From Pseudomonadota bacterium (GTDB lineage: Bacteria; Pseudomonadota; Alphaproteobacteria; Rhizobiales; Hyphomicrobiaceae): a stretch of DNA of 64,000 nucleotides. The notes beneath the pieces were generated by a model. That model worked only from the letters and a program-made list of their open reading frames with translations. It did no database searches and was not told the DNA's origin. Of the stretch, positions 41,428 through 50,489 are shown piece by piece. The stretch's first letter is position 1, and each line of letters opens with the position of its first letter. The position numbers were made by a program, and so were the translations under genes. The DNA lies in assembly GCA_023412805.1 (NCBI GenBank), contig JAEZRM010000064.1, positions 310,001 to 374,000 of the forward strand, given 5' to 3'.

Positions 41428-42627
41428 ATGCAGAAGAGCGCGACAGAGATAGAGCGGGAGCCGGCCGGGAAGCCAGGTGGGAACAGTCCCGCGCGCGCTT
41501 ATGGTGCACGACTCAAGTCGATCTCGCGCCGTTCGTTGTCGATCCTCGCCATTGCGTTGCTCGGGCCGCTCGCGGCGTTGCTCGTCGGCGGATATTTCTA
41601 TTTTGCCGGTGGCCGCTACGTCTCGACGGACAATGCTTACGTCAAGGCAGACAAGATCGCGGTCAGCGCTGATATCGACGGCCGTGTCGTCGAGGTGCTT
41701 GTGGAGGCCGATCAGGAGATTGCGCGCGGCACGCCGCTCTTCCGCATCGACCCACAGCCCTTCAAGATCGCGCTCGAGCGCGCCGAGGCGCAACTCGCGG
41801 CCGCCATCCAGGACGCGCGGTCCGTGCGCGCGCTCTACGATCAGAAGACGGCGCGCCTGAAACTGGCCGAAGGCGACCTGACATTCCATCAGCAGCATTA
41901 CGAACGCCAGGAGTCGCTCACCAAGACCGGCGTCGTATCGCGTTCCGGCATGGATTTAGCAGAGCGCGGCTTGCGCAATGCGCGCGACCAGATCCTCATT
42001 GCCGAGCAGGAGATCGCCGAGGTGCGCGCGCGTCTCGGTGGCGATCGCGAGCAGGCGATAGACGGGCTGCCGACGGTGCGTGAGGCACGTGCCGCGCGCG
42101 ACCGTGCCGCGCTCGATCTCGCCCGCACCGAGATCAAGGCACCCGTCGGCGGCATCGTGACGAACTTCGATCTGCAGCCCGGCGAGTACGTGAATGCGGG
42201 GCATGTCGTGTTCAGCATGGTCGGCACGGAGAACGTGTGGGTTCAGGCCAATTTCAAGGAGACGGACCTCACGAACGTCAAGCCGGGGCAGCGCGCGACC
42301 ATCCGGGTCGACATGTATCCGGGCAAGCCGCTGACGGCGCTCGTCACGAGCATCAGCCCGGCGACGGGCTCTGAGTTCGCGCTGTTGCCGCCGCAGAACG
42401 CGACGGGCAACTGGGTCAAGGTTGTCCAGCGCTTGCCAGTGCGCCTGCGCATCGATGCAGCGGATGCGCCCACCCTGCGCGCCGGCATGAGCGTGGTCGT
42501 GCGGATCGACACGGAGCATCGCCGGTCCGGCCCCTCGTGGGCGCAGGGATTGTTGAACTGGGCCGATACGGTGTCGGATGCCGAAGCCGCGCCGCCGGCT
42601 GATAAAGCGCCGGTCAAGCCACGATGA
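41428..42627 (+). CDS. emrA: Membrane fusion protein of an EmrAB-type pump
   Basis: A 399-residue HlyD/EmrA periplasmic adaptor. One transmembrane helix near residues 38-60 (SILAIALLGPLAALLVGGYF) anchors it. The lipoyl half-motif STDNAYVKADKIAVSADIDGRV follows, then a coiled-coil hairpin and the second half-motif (TEIKAPVGGIVTNFDLQPGEYV). It links EmrB in the inner membrane to an outer-membrane channel, which is not encoded here. It overlaps emrB by four bases (ATGA). Confidence 0.94.
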   Translation: MQKSATEIEREPAGKPGGNSPARAYGARLKSISRRSLSILAIALLGPLAALLVGGYFYFAGGRYVSTDNAYVKADKIAVSADIDGRVVEVLVEADQEIARGTPLFRIDPQPFKIALERAEAQLAAAIQDARSVRALYDQKTARLKLAEGDLTFHQQHYERQESLTKTGVVSRSGMDLAERGLRNARDQILIAEQEIAEVRARLGGDREQAIDGLPTVREARAARDRAALDLARTEIKAPVGGIVTNFDLQPGEYVNAGHVVFSMVGTENVWVQANFKETDLTNVKPGQRATIRVDMYPGKPLTALVTSISPATGSEFALLPPQNATGNWVKVVQRLPVRLRIDAADAPTLRAGMSVVVRIDTEHRRSGPSWAQGLLNWADTVSDAEAAPPADKAPVKPR

Positions 42628-44189
42628 GCACGACGGCGTCGCCCGCAGGTGTGCCTCCTGCCTACGGCGGCGCCCGTCTTTTGCTGATCACCGTCGCGCT
42701 GATCCTCGGGCCGCTCGTGCAGGTGTTCGATACGGCGACGGTATCGATCGCGCTGCGCCACATGCAGGGCGAGCTCTCCGCGACACAGGATCAGATCGCC
42801 TGGGTGATCACGACGTATCTGATTACGCTCACTGTCTTCACGCCGATCTGGGGCGTGCTCGGCGGCATGTTCGGTCGCAAGCGTTTGATCCTCTTCTCGA
42901 TCGCCGGCTTCACGAGCAGTGCCATGCTGGCGGGCATGTCCACATCGCTCACCGAGATCCTGATCTGGCGCGCCGTGCAGGGCTTCTTCGGCTCGGCGTT
43001 GCTGCCGCTCGGCATGTCGTCGCTGCTCACCATCTATCCGCGCGAGAAGCTCGGCATTGCCATGGCGTGGTGGGGCGTCGGCATGATGTTCGGGCCGGTT
43101 TTCGGGCCGACCATCGGTGGATACGTCACCGAATATCTGACATGGCGGTGGGCCTTCTACATCAACCTTCCGATCGGCATCGTCGCCTTCCTGATGACGG
43201 CTTTCATCGTGCCGCGCACGGGCGTGCGCACGTTCCGCAAATTCAATTACTACGGCTTCGTCACGCTCGGCGTCGCGATCGCCTGCCTCCAGTTCATCCT
43301 GGATCGCGGCGAGCGCTATGACTGGTTCGACTCACCGATGATGGTGACGATCGCACTCGTGGGCTTTGCGGCCCTCTGGCTGTTTGTCGTCAACGTCTTC
43401 ACCACGAGCACGCCGTTCATCGAGCCGGCGCTCTTCAAGGATCGCGATTATCTCGCGGGGACGGTGCTGCGGACGCTCTTCGGCGTGCTCATCTTCGGCA
43501 GTCTCGTGATCATGCCGCCTTTCATTCAGGACATCGGCGGCTATCCGCCGCTGCTGAGCGGCTATGCCATGGCGCCGCGCGGCGCGGGCACGATGCTCGC
43601 CTCGTTCCTCGTCGGCTATCTGCTGCCGTACATGGATCCGCGCAAGCTGATCGCGGCCGCAATGATCACGATGGCCGCTACCATGTGGCAGCTCTCGACG
43701 TTCACCGAAGACATCGACATGACGGCGTTCGTCATCAACAATTTCATTCAAGGCCTGGCTTTCGGCGCCTTCATGGTGCCGCTGAATGCGGTCGCCTTCG
43801 TCACGCTCAAGCCCGAGCTGCGCGACGCCGGGACGTCGTTCTACTCGCTAGTCAATAACATCGGCCGCAGTCTCGGCGTGGCGCTCTTCTCGAGCTATCT
43901 CGTGCGCTCGAGCCAGAGCTATCACGAGACGCTCGCGCAGTATGTCCGCCCGGACAACGATGTGTTGCGCCACATCACGCTGCCGGCGCCCTGGAGCCTG
44001 ACCGATCCTGTCGGGCTCGCCGCCATAGAGCGGACGGTGACGCAACAGGCGAAGCTGCTCGCCTATATCGCCGATTACCAGCTCATCACGGCGGTCATTC
44101 TGGTTTGCATGCCGGCGCTGCTGTTCATGAAGAACCCGCACAAGCAGAAGGCGGATCCAGCCGCCGCAGCGCGTCCTGTGGCGGCGTGA
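42624..44189 (+). CDS. emrB: DHA2-family MFS efflux permease
   Basis: A 521-residue multidrug permease of the 14-helix DHA2 (EmrB/QacA) family. Motif A is seen as GVLGGMFGRKRLILFS, motif C-like GVGMMFGPVFGPTIGG, and the first helix contains TVALILGPLVQVFDTATVSIAL. With EmrA it exports hydrophobic compounds using proton motive force. Its start is inside the emrA stop codon. A hairpin 24 bases after its stop may end the operon. Confidence 0.94.
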   Translation: MSTTASPAGVPPAYGGARLLLITVALILGPLVQVFDTATVSIALRHMQGELSATQDQIAWVITTYLITLTVFTPIWGVLGGMFGRKRLILFSIAGFTSSAMLAGMSTSLTEILIWRAVQGFFGSALLPLGMSSLLTIYPREKLGIAMAWWGVGMMFGPVFGPTIGGYVTEYLTWRWAFYINLPIGIVAFLMTAFIVPRTGVRTFRKFNYYGFVTLGVAIACLQFILDRGERYDWFDSPMMVTIALVGFAALWLFVVNVFTTSTPFIEPALFKDRDYLAGTVLRTLFGVLIFGSLVIMPPFIQDIGGYPPLLSGYAMAPRGAGTMLASFLVGYLLPYMDPRKLIAAAMITMAATMWQLSTFTEDIDMTAFVINNFIQGLAFGAFMVPLNAVAFVTLKPELRDAGTSFYSLVNNIGRSLGVALFSSYLVRSSQSYHETLAQYVRPDNDVLRHITLPAPWSLTDPVGLAAIERTVTQQAKLLAYIADYQLITAVILVCMPALLFMKNPHKQKADPAAAARPVAA

Positions 44190-44212
44190 GGCCACCCGCA
44201 TTCCGAATAATG

Positions 44213-44260
44213 GAGTGAGGGGCATTGACCGGCGATGGCGTTGGTCTCCGCCCCTCACTC
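44213..44260. terminator. Hairpin GAGTGAGGGGC/GCCCCTCACTC between convergent genes
   Basis: Perfect 11-base arms at 44213-44223 and 44250-44260 with a 26-base loop, between the emrB stop and the ARPP-1 gene stop. No T-tract. The GAGGGGCGG-type arm resembles the repeat region at 47600-47645, so it may be a degenerate palindromic repeat as well as a transcript end. Confidence 0.5.
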
Positions 44261-44299
44261 TTACCTGCACCCCGCGCGGGGACGCGGCGCAGGAACCTG

Positions 44300-45463
44300 T
44301 TACTTCGCGGCCAAGAAGTTGCGGTGAATCCAGCGGCCGTCGGATGTGCGCGCCTCGACCTTCAGCACGTTCGCGCTTTCCTTCGTCTCATGCTGGGCGA
44401 TATTGGCCAGTGCGCGTGTGTTGGCTTCGCCTTTCTCCGCTTCCGCGAGGAACTGCTCGACGTGCGCGATGCTCGGTGAAGGCGGCGCGTCTGTAGTGGA
44501 GCTCGCGAGTGCCTCGGTTGCGGCAGTGCGCACGAGCTTCGGCCACATCTTCCGGAAGAGACCGTTCGACGGGTAGATATCCGCACCGGCGATCTTGCCG
44601 TTGATCGCGATCACGACGCCGACTACGTCATCATCGGCAAGGCCTTTCGCTTCCAGTGCCGTGATGAAATCCGCTTGTGCCTTCTGCAAGCGCTCGTTCT
44701 CGAGGGTGAGCTGGAGGCTGCTCTTCGACGTCTCGGATGCCATGGGGGCTGCGAGGCGTGCCGTGAGCTGGGTCTGCGCGGCGGCAACGCTGTCCCAGAC
44801 ATCACCCTGTCCACTGCGGACGTAGGGCCGCGTGCCTTGGACAGGGCGCTGGGACTCTTCGGCCGGCGGCCGCACTTGATTGATGAGCGGCTCGACGCTG
44901 CCGATGCGATCGCGCCACGCGCGGCGATCTGCGGGAGGCGGCGCGGCACCTAACGTGGATCTCCCTTCCGCACTGGCGATCGGTGCGCGCGCGATGGCGA
45001 GCTTGGCCGTGCGTGAGAAGAGCTGCGCATTCGAGGCGGAGAACTTTGTCACGTCCTCCGTCCCGCGGCTGTTCCAGCGTCCCTGCTCGACGCAGTAGGC
45101 ACCAATGGCGATCTTGCCCGAGTGCGGCGGAATGAGCAGGCTCGTCGTCAGCACGCGATCCTGCTGGCCGCCTTTGACGAGGTCGCCGAACTGGATGAAG
45201 ACCGGCTCGGCGCCGGTGTTCTCTATTCTGAGCTCGCGGACGTTGCCCGTCTCGTGAACGATGACGCTGCCTTTGGAGAGCGCTTCCTCGAGTGTGGCGG
45301 GCGCCGGGCCGGCAATGGAGCTGCCGCGCACGAGATAAACGGCGAGGTTCTCGTGGGCGAGCGGAGCTGAGATCTTCAGGGCGGGATCGGGCGCGGCAGT
45401 TGCGAGCGTGGCGATGCCGAGGCCGGCAGCGGCGAAAAGGATCGGGACGAAGCGCAATTGCAT
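44300..45463 (-). CDS. Exported ARPP-1-domain protein
   Basis: A 387-residue protein with a Sec signal peptide (residues 1-23, ending ATAA). The central block (NLAVYLVRGSSIAG, SVIVHETGNVRELRIENTGAEPVFIQFGDLVKGGQQDRVL, and IPPHSGKIAIGAYCVEQGRW) matches the ARPP-1 family, whose biochemical role is unknown. The C-terminal third has a predicted helical segment (QLTLENERLQKAQADFITAL). It is divergent from sppA across 288 bases that hold no other visible gene. Family recognition is moderate. Confidence 0.8.
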   Translation of the reverse strand: MQLRFVPILFAAAGLGIATLATAAPDPALKISAPLAHENLAVYLVRGSSIAGPAPATLEEALSKGSVIVHETGNVRELRIENTGAEPVFIQFGDLVKGGQQDRVLTTSLLIPPHSGKIAIGAYCVEQGRWNSRGTEDVTKFSASNAQLFSRTAKLAIARAPIASAEGRSTLGAAPPPADRRAWRDRIGSVEPLINQVRPPAEESQRPVQGTRPYVRSGQGDVWDSVAAAQTQLTARLAAPMASETSKSSLQLTLENERLQKAQADFITALEAKGLADDDVVGVVIAINGKIAGADIYPSNGLFRKMWPKLVRTAATEALASSTTDAPPSPSIAHVEQFLAEAEKGEANTRALANIAQHETKESANVLKVEARTSDGRWIHRNFLAAK

Positions 45464-45751
45464 CGAGTGTCACTCCCAGAAATACGGCGCGACAGGCGCG
45501 GCCTACATGCAACTAGGCCTTGTTCCCGGCGGTATTTCGGAGGCATTGCGGATCGTCAGGGGCCTTTTGGCGGCGGATCGACGGCCCCCGGCTGAACGGG
45601 CGATAAAGGCTCAACCCCTCGTTATCCAGCCAGTCACCGGTATGCTTGCTCTTCGGCCGAGGCCGGTAGTACATTGAGGGACTTGGAGAAATCCCGCGAT
45701 CCGCGCAATGAGCGTGGGACGCGAAACTGAGGCCAACGGAAGATCTCGCTC

Positions 45752-46723
45752 ATGTCGCTCGAAACCGAAGCCGTACTCGACCGGAGGAGGCTGCGCCGGC
45801 GCGCCTCCCTCTGGCGCGGGCTCGCCATCCTTGCCGTCATCCTCGGGGTGGGTGCTGCCATCAGCGTCGGCGCCAGTCAGGCCCCGGGCATCGGCACGAA
45901 GCAGATTGCTCGCGTGACCATCGAGGGTGTCATCACGGAGGACCGTCGGCAGCTCGAATTGCTGAAGCGGGTCGCCGACGCGCGCAATGTCGAGGCGCTC
46001 ATCCTGTTCATCAACAGCCCCGGCGGCACGACCACCGGCGGTGAGGCCGTCTACGAAGCCATCCGCAAGGTCGCCGAGAAGAAGCCTGTCGTCGCGCAGT
46101 TCGGCACCGTCGCGACATCCGCCGCCTACATCGCGGGCCTCGCGACCGACCAGATCGTTTCGCGCGGCAACTCGATCACGGGCTCGGTCGGCGTGATCTT
46201 CCAGTGGGCCGAGGTCTCGGAGCTTCTGGCCAAGCTCGGCGTGAAGATGCACGAGGTAAAGAGCGGTCCGCTCAAGGCCACGCCCTCGCCCTTCCAGCCC
46301 CCGCCCGAGGAAGGCAAGGCCGTCGCGCAGGAAATGATCGCGGAGTCCTTCCAGTGGTTCGCGACGCTCGTCTCGGAGCGGCGCGGCATCGATACGGCCG
46401 CCGTGCCGGGTCTCCTGCAGGGCCGCATCTACTCGGGGCGCGAGGCGCTCGGCCACAAGCTGGTCGACCGCATTGGCGGCGAGGACGAGGCACAGCGCTG
46501 GCTCGAGGAGAGCCGCGGGGTGACGAAGGATCTCAAGATCGTCGATTGGCGGCCTTCTCGCGAATCTAACTGGGGCCTGCTCGGCACATCCGCGATGGCG
46601 CTCGCTCAATGGATCGGCGGTCCGATCGGCGAAGTGGCGGCCCGGCTGATGAATGCGCGCGTGCTTGCGACGTTGCAGCTTGACGGTCTTGTTGCAGTTT
46701 GGCAGCCTTTGGAAAACCGATGA
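45752..46723 (+). CDS. sppA: Signal peptide peptidase SppA
   Basis: A 323-residue inner-membrane serine peptidase that degrades cleaved signal peptides. One membrane anchor is near residues 23-43. The catalytic serine lies in FGTVATSAAYIAG and the general-base lysine in KSGPLKATPSPF, the Ser-Lys dyad of the S49 family. Single-domain length is normal for short SppA. It starts after GGAAG and is followed by ihfB 34 bases on, the conserved order in Rhizobiales. Confidence 0.95.
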   Translation: MSLETEAVLDRRRLRRRASLWRGLAILAVILGVGAAISVGASQAPGIGTKQIARVTIEGVITEDRRQLELLKRVADARNVEALILFINSPGGTTTGGEAVYEAIRKVAEKKPVVAQFGTVATSAAYIAGLATDQIVSRGNSITGSVGVIFQWAEVSELLAKLGVKMHEVKSGPLKATPSPFQPPPEEGKAVAQEMIAESFQWFATLVSERRGIDTAAVPGLLQGRIYSGREALGHKLVDRIGGEDEAQRWLEESRGVTKDLKIVDWRPSRESNWGLLGTSAMALAQWIGGPIGEVAARLMNARVLATLQLDGLVAVWQPLENR

Positions 46724-46757
46724 ATTTCAAGAAAGTTTACTGGGGAGCGACGCAGCT

Positions 46758-47048
46758 GTGATCAAGTCCGAACTTATACAGAAGATCGCCTCGGCGAATC
46801 CGCATCTGTTTCATCGTGATATCGAGCGCATTGTGAATGTGATTTTCGATGAGATCGTCGAGGCTCTCGCCAAGGGAGACCGGGTCGAGCTCAGGGGTTT
46901 CGGCGCCTTCACGGTCAAGCATCGTCCGCCCCGCACGGGCCGCAACCCGCGCACGGGCGCCACGGTGTCGGTCGGGCAGAAGTTCGTGCCGTTTTTCAAG
47001 ACCGGCAAGGAGCTGCGCGAGCGCCTCAACGGCGATGCTGCGGACTGA
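46758..47048 (+). CDS. ihfB: Integration host factor subunit beta
   Basis: A 96-residue DNA-bending protein that dimerises with IhfA (not in window). It starts at GTG 46758 with GGGGAG upstream. The family N terminus is MIKSELIQKIAS, and the beta-arm that inserts into the minor groove is HRPPRTGRNPRTG. Residues GFGAFTVKHR and FFKTGKELRERLN are typical of the core. An in-frame upstream ATG at 46653 lies inside sppA and is not used. Confidence 0.96.
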   Translation: MIKSELIQKIASANPHLFHRDIERIVNVIFDEIVEALAKGDRVELRGFGAFTVKHRPPRTGRNPRTGATVSVGQKFVPFFKTGKELRERLNGDAAD

Positions 47049-47139
47049 GACGTGAGGAAGGCGCTGTGCCGCGGCGGAGGGCGCAGGCGTTTCGTGAATG
47101 CAGCCGGCGAGATTGCCCGGCGTGTTGGAGGCTGAAGTC

Positions 47140-47508
47140 GTGCTGAGGCGTATCGTCTGGCTGCTGGTGGCGTTTCCCGCGGCAGCAATCCTTGTCACGC
47201 TCGCGGTCGCCAACCGGCATTCGGCGCGTCTGGTGCTCGATCCATTCCGGCCCGAGGCGCCGATCCTTTGGATCGACCTGCCCTTCTACGCCTATTTGCT
47301 CATTGCGCTGGTGATCGGCGTCGCGCTCGGCGGCACGGCCACTTGGATGACGCAGAGCCGATGGCGCCGCACGGCGCGCAAGCGGGCGCAGGAGGCTCTG
47401 CGCTGGCAGGCCGAAGCCGATCGCCTAGCTCGCGAGCGCGACCAGACCCTCGCCGCGCAACGCCGCGAGCAGGGTGCGGGCAAGGCGCTTGCGGTGGCGG
47501 GGCGGTAG
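47140..47508 (+). CDS. lapA: LapA-domain membrane protein
   Basis: A 122-residue protein with two transmembrane helices (about 4-24 and 45-67) and a basic coiled C-terminal tail (RRTARKRAQEALRWQAEADRL). LapA-type proteins assist LPS assembly control. It starts at GTG 47140 after GGAG; the in-frame ATG at 47098 adds 14 residues without a ribosome site. Placement after ihfB is conserved in the order. Confidence 0.85.
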   Translation: MLRRIVWLLVAFPAAAILVTLAVANRHSARLVLDPFRPEAPILWIDLPFYAYLLIALVIGVALGGTATWMTQSRWRRTARKRAQEALRWQAEADRLARERDQTLAAQRREQGAGKALAVAGR

Positions 47509-47519
47509 GCGCCAAGCTT

Positions 47520-47690
47520 TCAACAATCTCCGACAGATTCCCCTCTCCCCGTGCTCACGGGTAGAGGGCCACGCCTCTGGCGTGCTTTCAGCACGACGTG
47601 AGGGGCGGCCGCTCACGCCGACGTTTGCGTTTGTTGCCGCCCCTCATCCCGACCTTCTCCCCGCATTCGGGGAGAAGGAGAAGTGCTTCC
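47520..47690. repeat. Palindromic repeat cluster downstream of lapA
   Basis: Contains three inverted repeats: CGTGC/GCACG (47581-47595), GAGGGGCGGC/GCCGCCCCTC (47600-47609 and 47636-47645), and CCTTCTCCCCG/CGGGGAGAAGG (47653-47678). The last has exactly the arms of the element at 5754-5781. The mosaic is typical of dispersed palindromic repeats of Rhizobiales. It separates lapA from the TRIC gene and may end or stabilise the upstream message. Confidence 0.65.
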
Positions 47691-47801
47691 CGGCAGCCCG
47701 CGATCCAGAATTCCACTTGTCTGCATGGCCGCCGCGGGCATAGCACCACGATAGAAGGCGACAGCACCTCTTCCCGGCAGCCCGCGGCAAGCTAAACAAC
47801 C

Positions 47802-48446
47802 ATGCACACCCACCTCCTCTTCGCGCTCGACTGGTTCGGCATCGTCGTCTTCGCGGCGACGGGGGCGCTCGTTGCGTCTCGCAAGGAGATGGACGTCTTC
47901 GGCTTTGCGCTGCTCGCGATCGTGACAGGCGTCGGCGGCGGTACGGTGCGCGACCTGCTGCTCGGGCGCCTGCCGGTGTTCTGGGTGCAGGAGCCGGCTT
48001 ACATTCTCGTGTGCGTGATCGTCGCCGTGATCCTGTTTTTCACGGCGCATTTGCCCGAGTCGCGCTACCGCCTGCTGCTGTGGTTCGATGCCATCGGGCT
48101 CTCGCTCTTCGCTGTGGTCGGGGCCGATCGCGCGCTCGACATCACCCCGAGCCCGATCATTGCCGTCGTCATGGGCGTCGTGACGGCGACATTCGGCGGC
48201 ATCATTCGCGACATTCTCGGCGGCGAGGTGCCCGTGCTGCTGAGGAAGGAAATCTACGTCACGGCGGCGCTTGCGGGCGCGGGCATTTACGTCGGTGGAC
48301 AGGCCGTCGGCCTCTCCGAGCCCAATGCTCTGCTCGCGGGCTTCCTGAGCTGCTTCCTCGTGCGCGGTCTCGCGCTTTGGTTCGGCTGGTCGCTGCCGCC
48401 CTATCGGGCGCGTCCCGGACGCCCTCAGAATGGCGGCAGGCGTTGA
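47802..48446 (+). CDS. TRIC-type cation channel family protein (UPF0126)
   Basis: A 214-residue, seven-helix membrane protein of the YadS/TRIC family. It shows the internal duplication with two pore motifs: VTGVGGGTVRDLLLGRLPVF and TATFGGIIRDILGGEVPVLL. These proteins form trimeric cation channels. In related genomes trpF usually follows lapA directly, so this gene and the repeats before it look inserted in the block. It is 86 bases upstream of trpF. Confidence 0.92.
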   Translation: MHTHLLFALDWFGIVVFAATGALVASRKEMDVFGFALLAIVTGVGGGTVRDLLLGRLPVFWVQEPAYILVCVIVAVILFFTAHLPESRYRLLLWFDAIGLSLFAVVGADRALDITPSPIIAVVMGVVTATFGGIIRDILGGEVPVLLRKEIYVTAALAGAGIYVGGQAVGLSEPNALLAGFLSCFLVRGLALWFGWSLPPYRARPGRPQNGGRR

Positions 48447-48532
48447 TCCGGGGGCCAAAAACCGGCATAGGTTGCCGGCATCCTGCGTGGATGCGGGACG
48501 TGGGCGCTTAACCAATTGGTGCAGACGACAGA

Positions 48533-49192
48533 ATGTCGGTGAAGGTCAAAATCTGCGGGATCAAGACGCCGGAGGCGCTCCAGGCAGCGCTCGCCGCGGG
48601 CGCGGATTTTGTCGGGCTCAATTTCTATCCGCCGAGCCCGCGCAGCCTCCCACCGGACGTCGCGGCAGAGCTTGCCGAGCTGGGGCGCGATCACACCGCG
48701 ATCGTGGCGCTGGTCGTCGACGCCGAAGATGCCTTCATCGACGAGATCGTGCGCAAGGTCGACCCCGACTTCCTCCAGCTCCACGGCTCGGAGACGCCCG
48801 AGCGTGCCGCCGAGATCGTCCAGCGCTGGGGCAAGCCCGTCATCAAGGCCATAAAGGTCGAAACGGCGGAGGATGCCGCAGGCGCGCTCGCCTACGCCGA
48901 TATCGCCGCGCTCATCCTGTTCGATGCCAAGGCACCGAAATCGCTCATCGGTGCGCTGCCGGGTGGCAACGGCCTCGCCTTCGACTGGCATCTGCTCGAC
49001 GACGTGAAGGATCGCGTGCCGTTCATGCTGTCGGGTGGCCTGACGCCGGAGAACGTCGGAGGTGCCATCGCCGCGACCGGCGCCGACATCGTGGATGTCT
49101 CCTCGGGTGTCGAGACGGCGCCCGGCATCAAGAGCCCCGATCTCATCCGCCAATTCATCGACGCCGCTCGCGCGGTGCACGCCCCAGCCTGA
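48533..49192 (+). CDS. trpF: Phosphoribosylanthranilate isomerase
   Basis: Converts N-(5-phosphoribosyl)anthranilate to its carboxyphenylamino deoxyribulose isomer in tryptophan synthesis. The 219-residue (beta/alpha)8 barrel begins VKVKICGIKTPEA with the catalytic cysteine (Cys in KICGIK). The general-acid aspartate is in LILFDAKAPKSLIG and the phosphate-binding loop is GVETAPGIKSP. It lies 35 bases before trpB. The trpD/C genes are not in the window, as usual in Rhizobiales. Confidence 0.95.
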   Translation: MSVKVKICGIKTPEALQAALAAGADFVGLNFYPPSPRSLPPDVAAELAELGRDHTAIVALVVDAEDAFIDEIVRKVDPDFLQLHGSETPERAAEIVQRWGKPVIKAIKVETAEDAAGALAYADIAALILFDAKAPKSLIGALPGGNGLAFDWHLLDDVKDRVPFMLSGGLTPENVGGAIAATGADIVDVSSGVETAPGIKSPDLIRQFIDAARAVHAPA

Positions 49193-49227
49193 CACGCGCG
49201 TGATGCGCCCGAACCGGACAGACTGAC

Positions 49228-50466
49228 ATGGCCTCCCCGACCACATCCGACACGAAGGCGCCGAACAGTTTCCGCGCTGGGCCCGACGACCACGGCTTCT
49301 TCGGCCTTTATGGCGGCCGCTTCGTCGCCGAGACGCTCATGCCGCTCATTCTCGAACTCGAGCAGGCGTACGGGGCGGCGAAGAACGATGCGGGTTTTCA
49401 AGCCGAACTGCGCGATCTCCTGGAGCACTACGGCGGACGGCCGAGCCCGCTCTATTTCGCGGAGCGCCTGACGGAGCATCTCGGCGGTGCGAAGATCTAC
49501 TTCAAGCGCGACGAGCTCAATCACACGGGCAGCCACAAGATCAACAACTGCCTTGGCCAGATCCAGCTCGCGCGGCGCATGGGCAAGACGCGCATCATCG
49601 CGGAGACGGGTGCGGGCCAGCATGGCGTGGCCGTGGCGACGGTGTGCGCACGTTTCGGACTGCCCTGCGAGATCTACATGGGCGCGACGGATGTCGCGCG
49701 GCAGTCACCGAACGTCGCGCGCATGCACATGCTCGGCGCCAAGGTGAATGCGGTGACGGCGGGCGCCGGGACGCTCAAGGATTCCATGAATGAGGCCCTG
49801 CGCGATTGGGTCACGAACGTCCACGACACCTATTACATCATCGGTACGGCGGCGGGCCCGCATCCCTATCCGGCCATGGTGCGCGATTTCCAGGCCGTGA
49901 TCGGCAATGAAGTGCGCGCGCAGATGCAGGAGCGCGAAGGTCGCCTGCCGGATACGCTCGTTGCCGCGATCGGTGGCGGCTCCAATGCGATCGGCCTCTT
50001 CTATCCCTTCCTCGATGACAAGTCGGTCAAGATCTACGGCGTCGAGGCAGCGGGTCACGGCATCGACGTGCCGAACGGGCACAACGCTTCCATGACGGGC
50101 GGCCGCCCCGGCGTCCTCCATGGCAATCGGACGTATCTCATTCAGGACGAGGACGGCCAGATCCTCGAAGGCCATTCGATCTCCGCCGGTCTCGACTATC
50201 CGGGTGTCGGCCCCGAGCACTCATGGCTCAAGGATACGGGCCGCGTGAGCTATGTGCCTGTCACCGACAAGGAGGCGTTGGACGCTTTCCAGCTCTGCGC
50301 GAAGCTCGAAGGCATCATTCCGGCGCTCGAGCCGTCGCACGCGCTCGCCTACGTGAAGAAGCTCGCGCCGACGCTGCCGAAGGACGACCTTCTCGTGATG
50401 AACATGTGCGGCCGCGGGGACAAGGATGTGTTCGCCGTCGCCGGCTATCTCGGCATGAAGATCTGA
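49228..50466 (+). CDS. trpB: Tryptophan synthase beta chain
   Basis: Condenses indole with serine using PLP. The 412-residue product has the PLP lysine in LNHTGSHKINN and the glycine-rich phosphate loop AIGGGSNAIG, and SLDYPGVGPEH near residue 318. The N terminus is about 15 residues longer than the Escherichia coli enzyme. It is followed not by trpA but by a small uncharacterised gene 23 bases on. Confidence 0.96.
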   Translation: MASPTTSDTKAPNSFRAGPDDHGFFGLYGGRFVAETLMPLILELEQAYGAAKNDAGFQAELRDLLEHYGGRPSPLYFAERLTEHLGGAKIYFKRDELNHTGSHKINNCLGQIQLARRMGKTRIIAETGAGQHGVAVATVCARFGLPCEIYMGATDVARQSPNVARMHMLGAKVNAVTAGAGTLKDSMNEALRDWVTNVHDTYYIIGTAAGPHPYPAMVRDFQAVIGNEVRAQMQEREGRLPDTLVAAIGGGSNAIGLFYPFLDDKSVKIYGVEAAGHGIDVPNGHNASMTGGRPGVLHGNRTYLIQDEDGQILEGHSISAGLDYPGVGPEHSWLKDTGRVSYVPVTDKEALDAFQLCAKLEGIIPALEPSHALAYVKKLAPTLPKDDLLVMNMCGRGDKDVFAVAGYLGMKI

Positions 50467-50489
50467 TCGGCGGGGAAGGGGCAGAGGGG

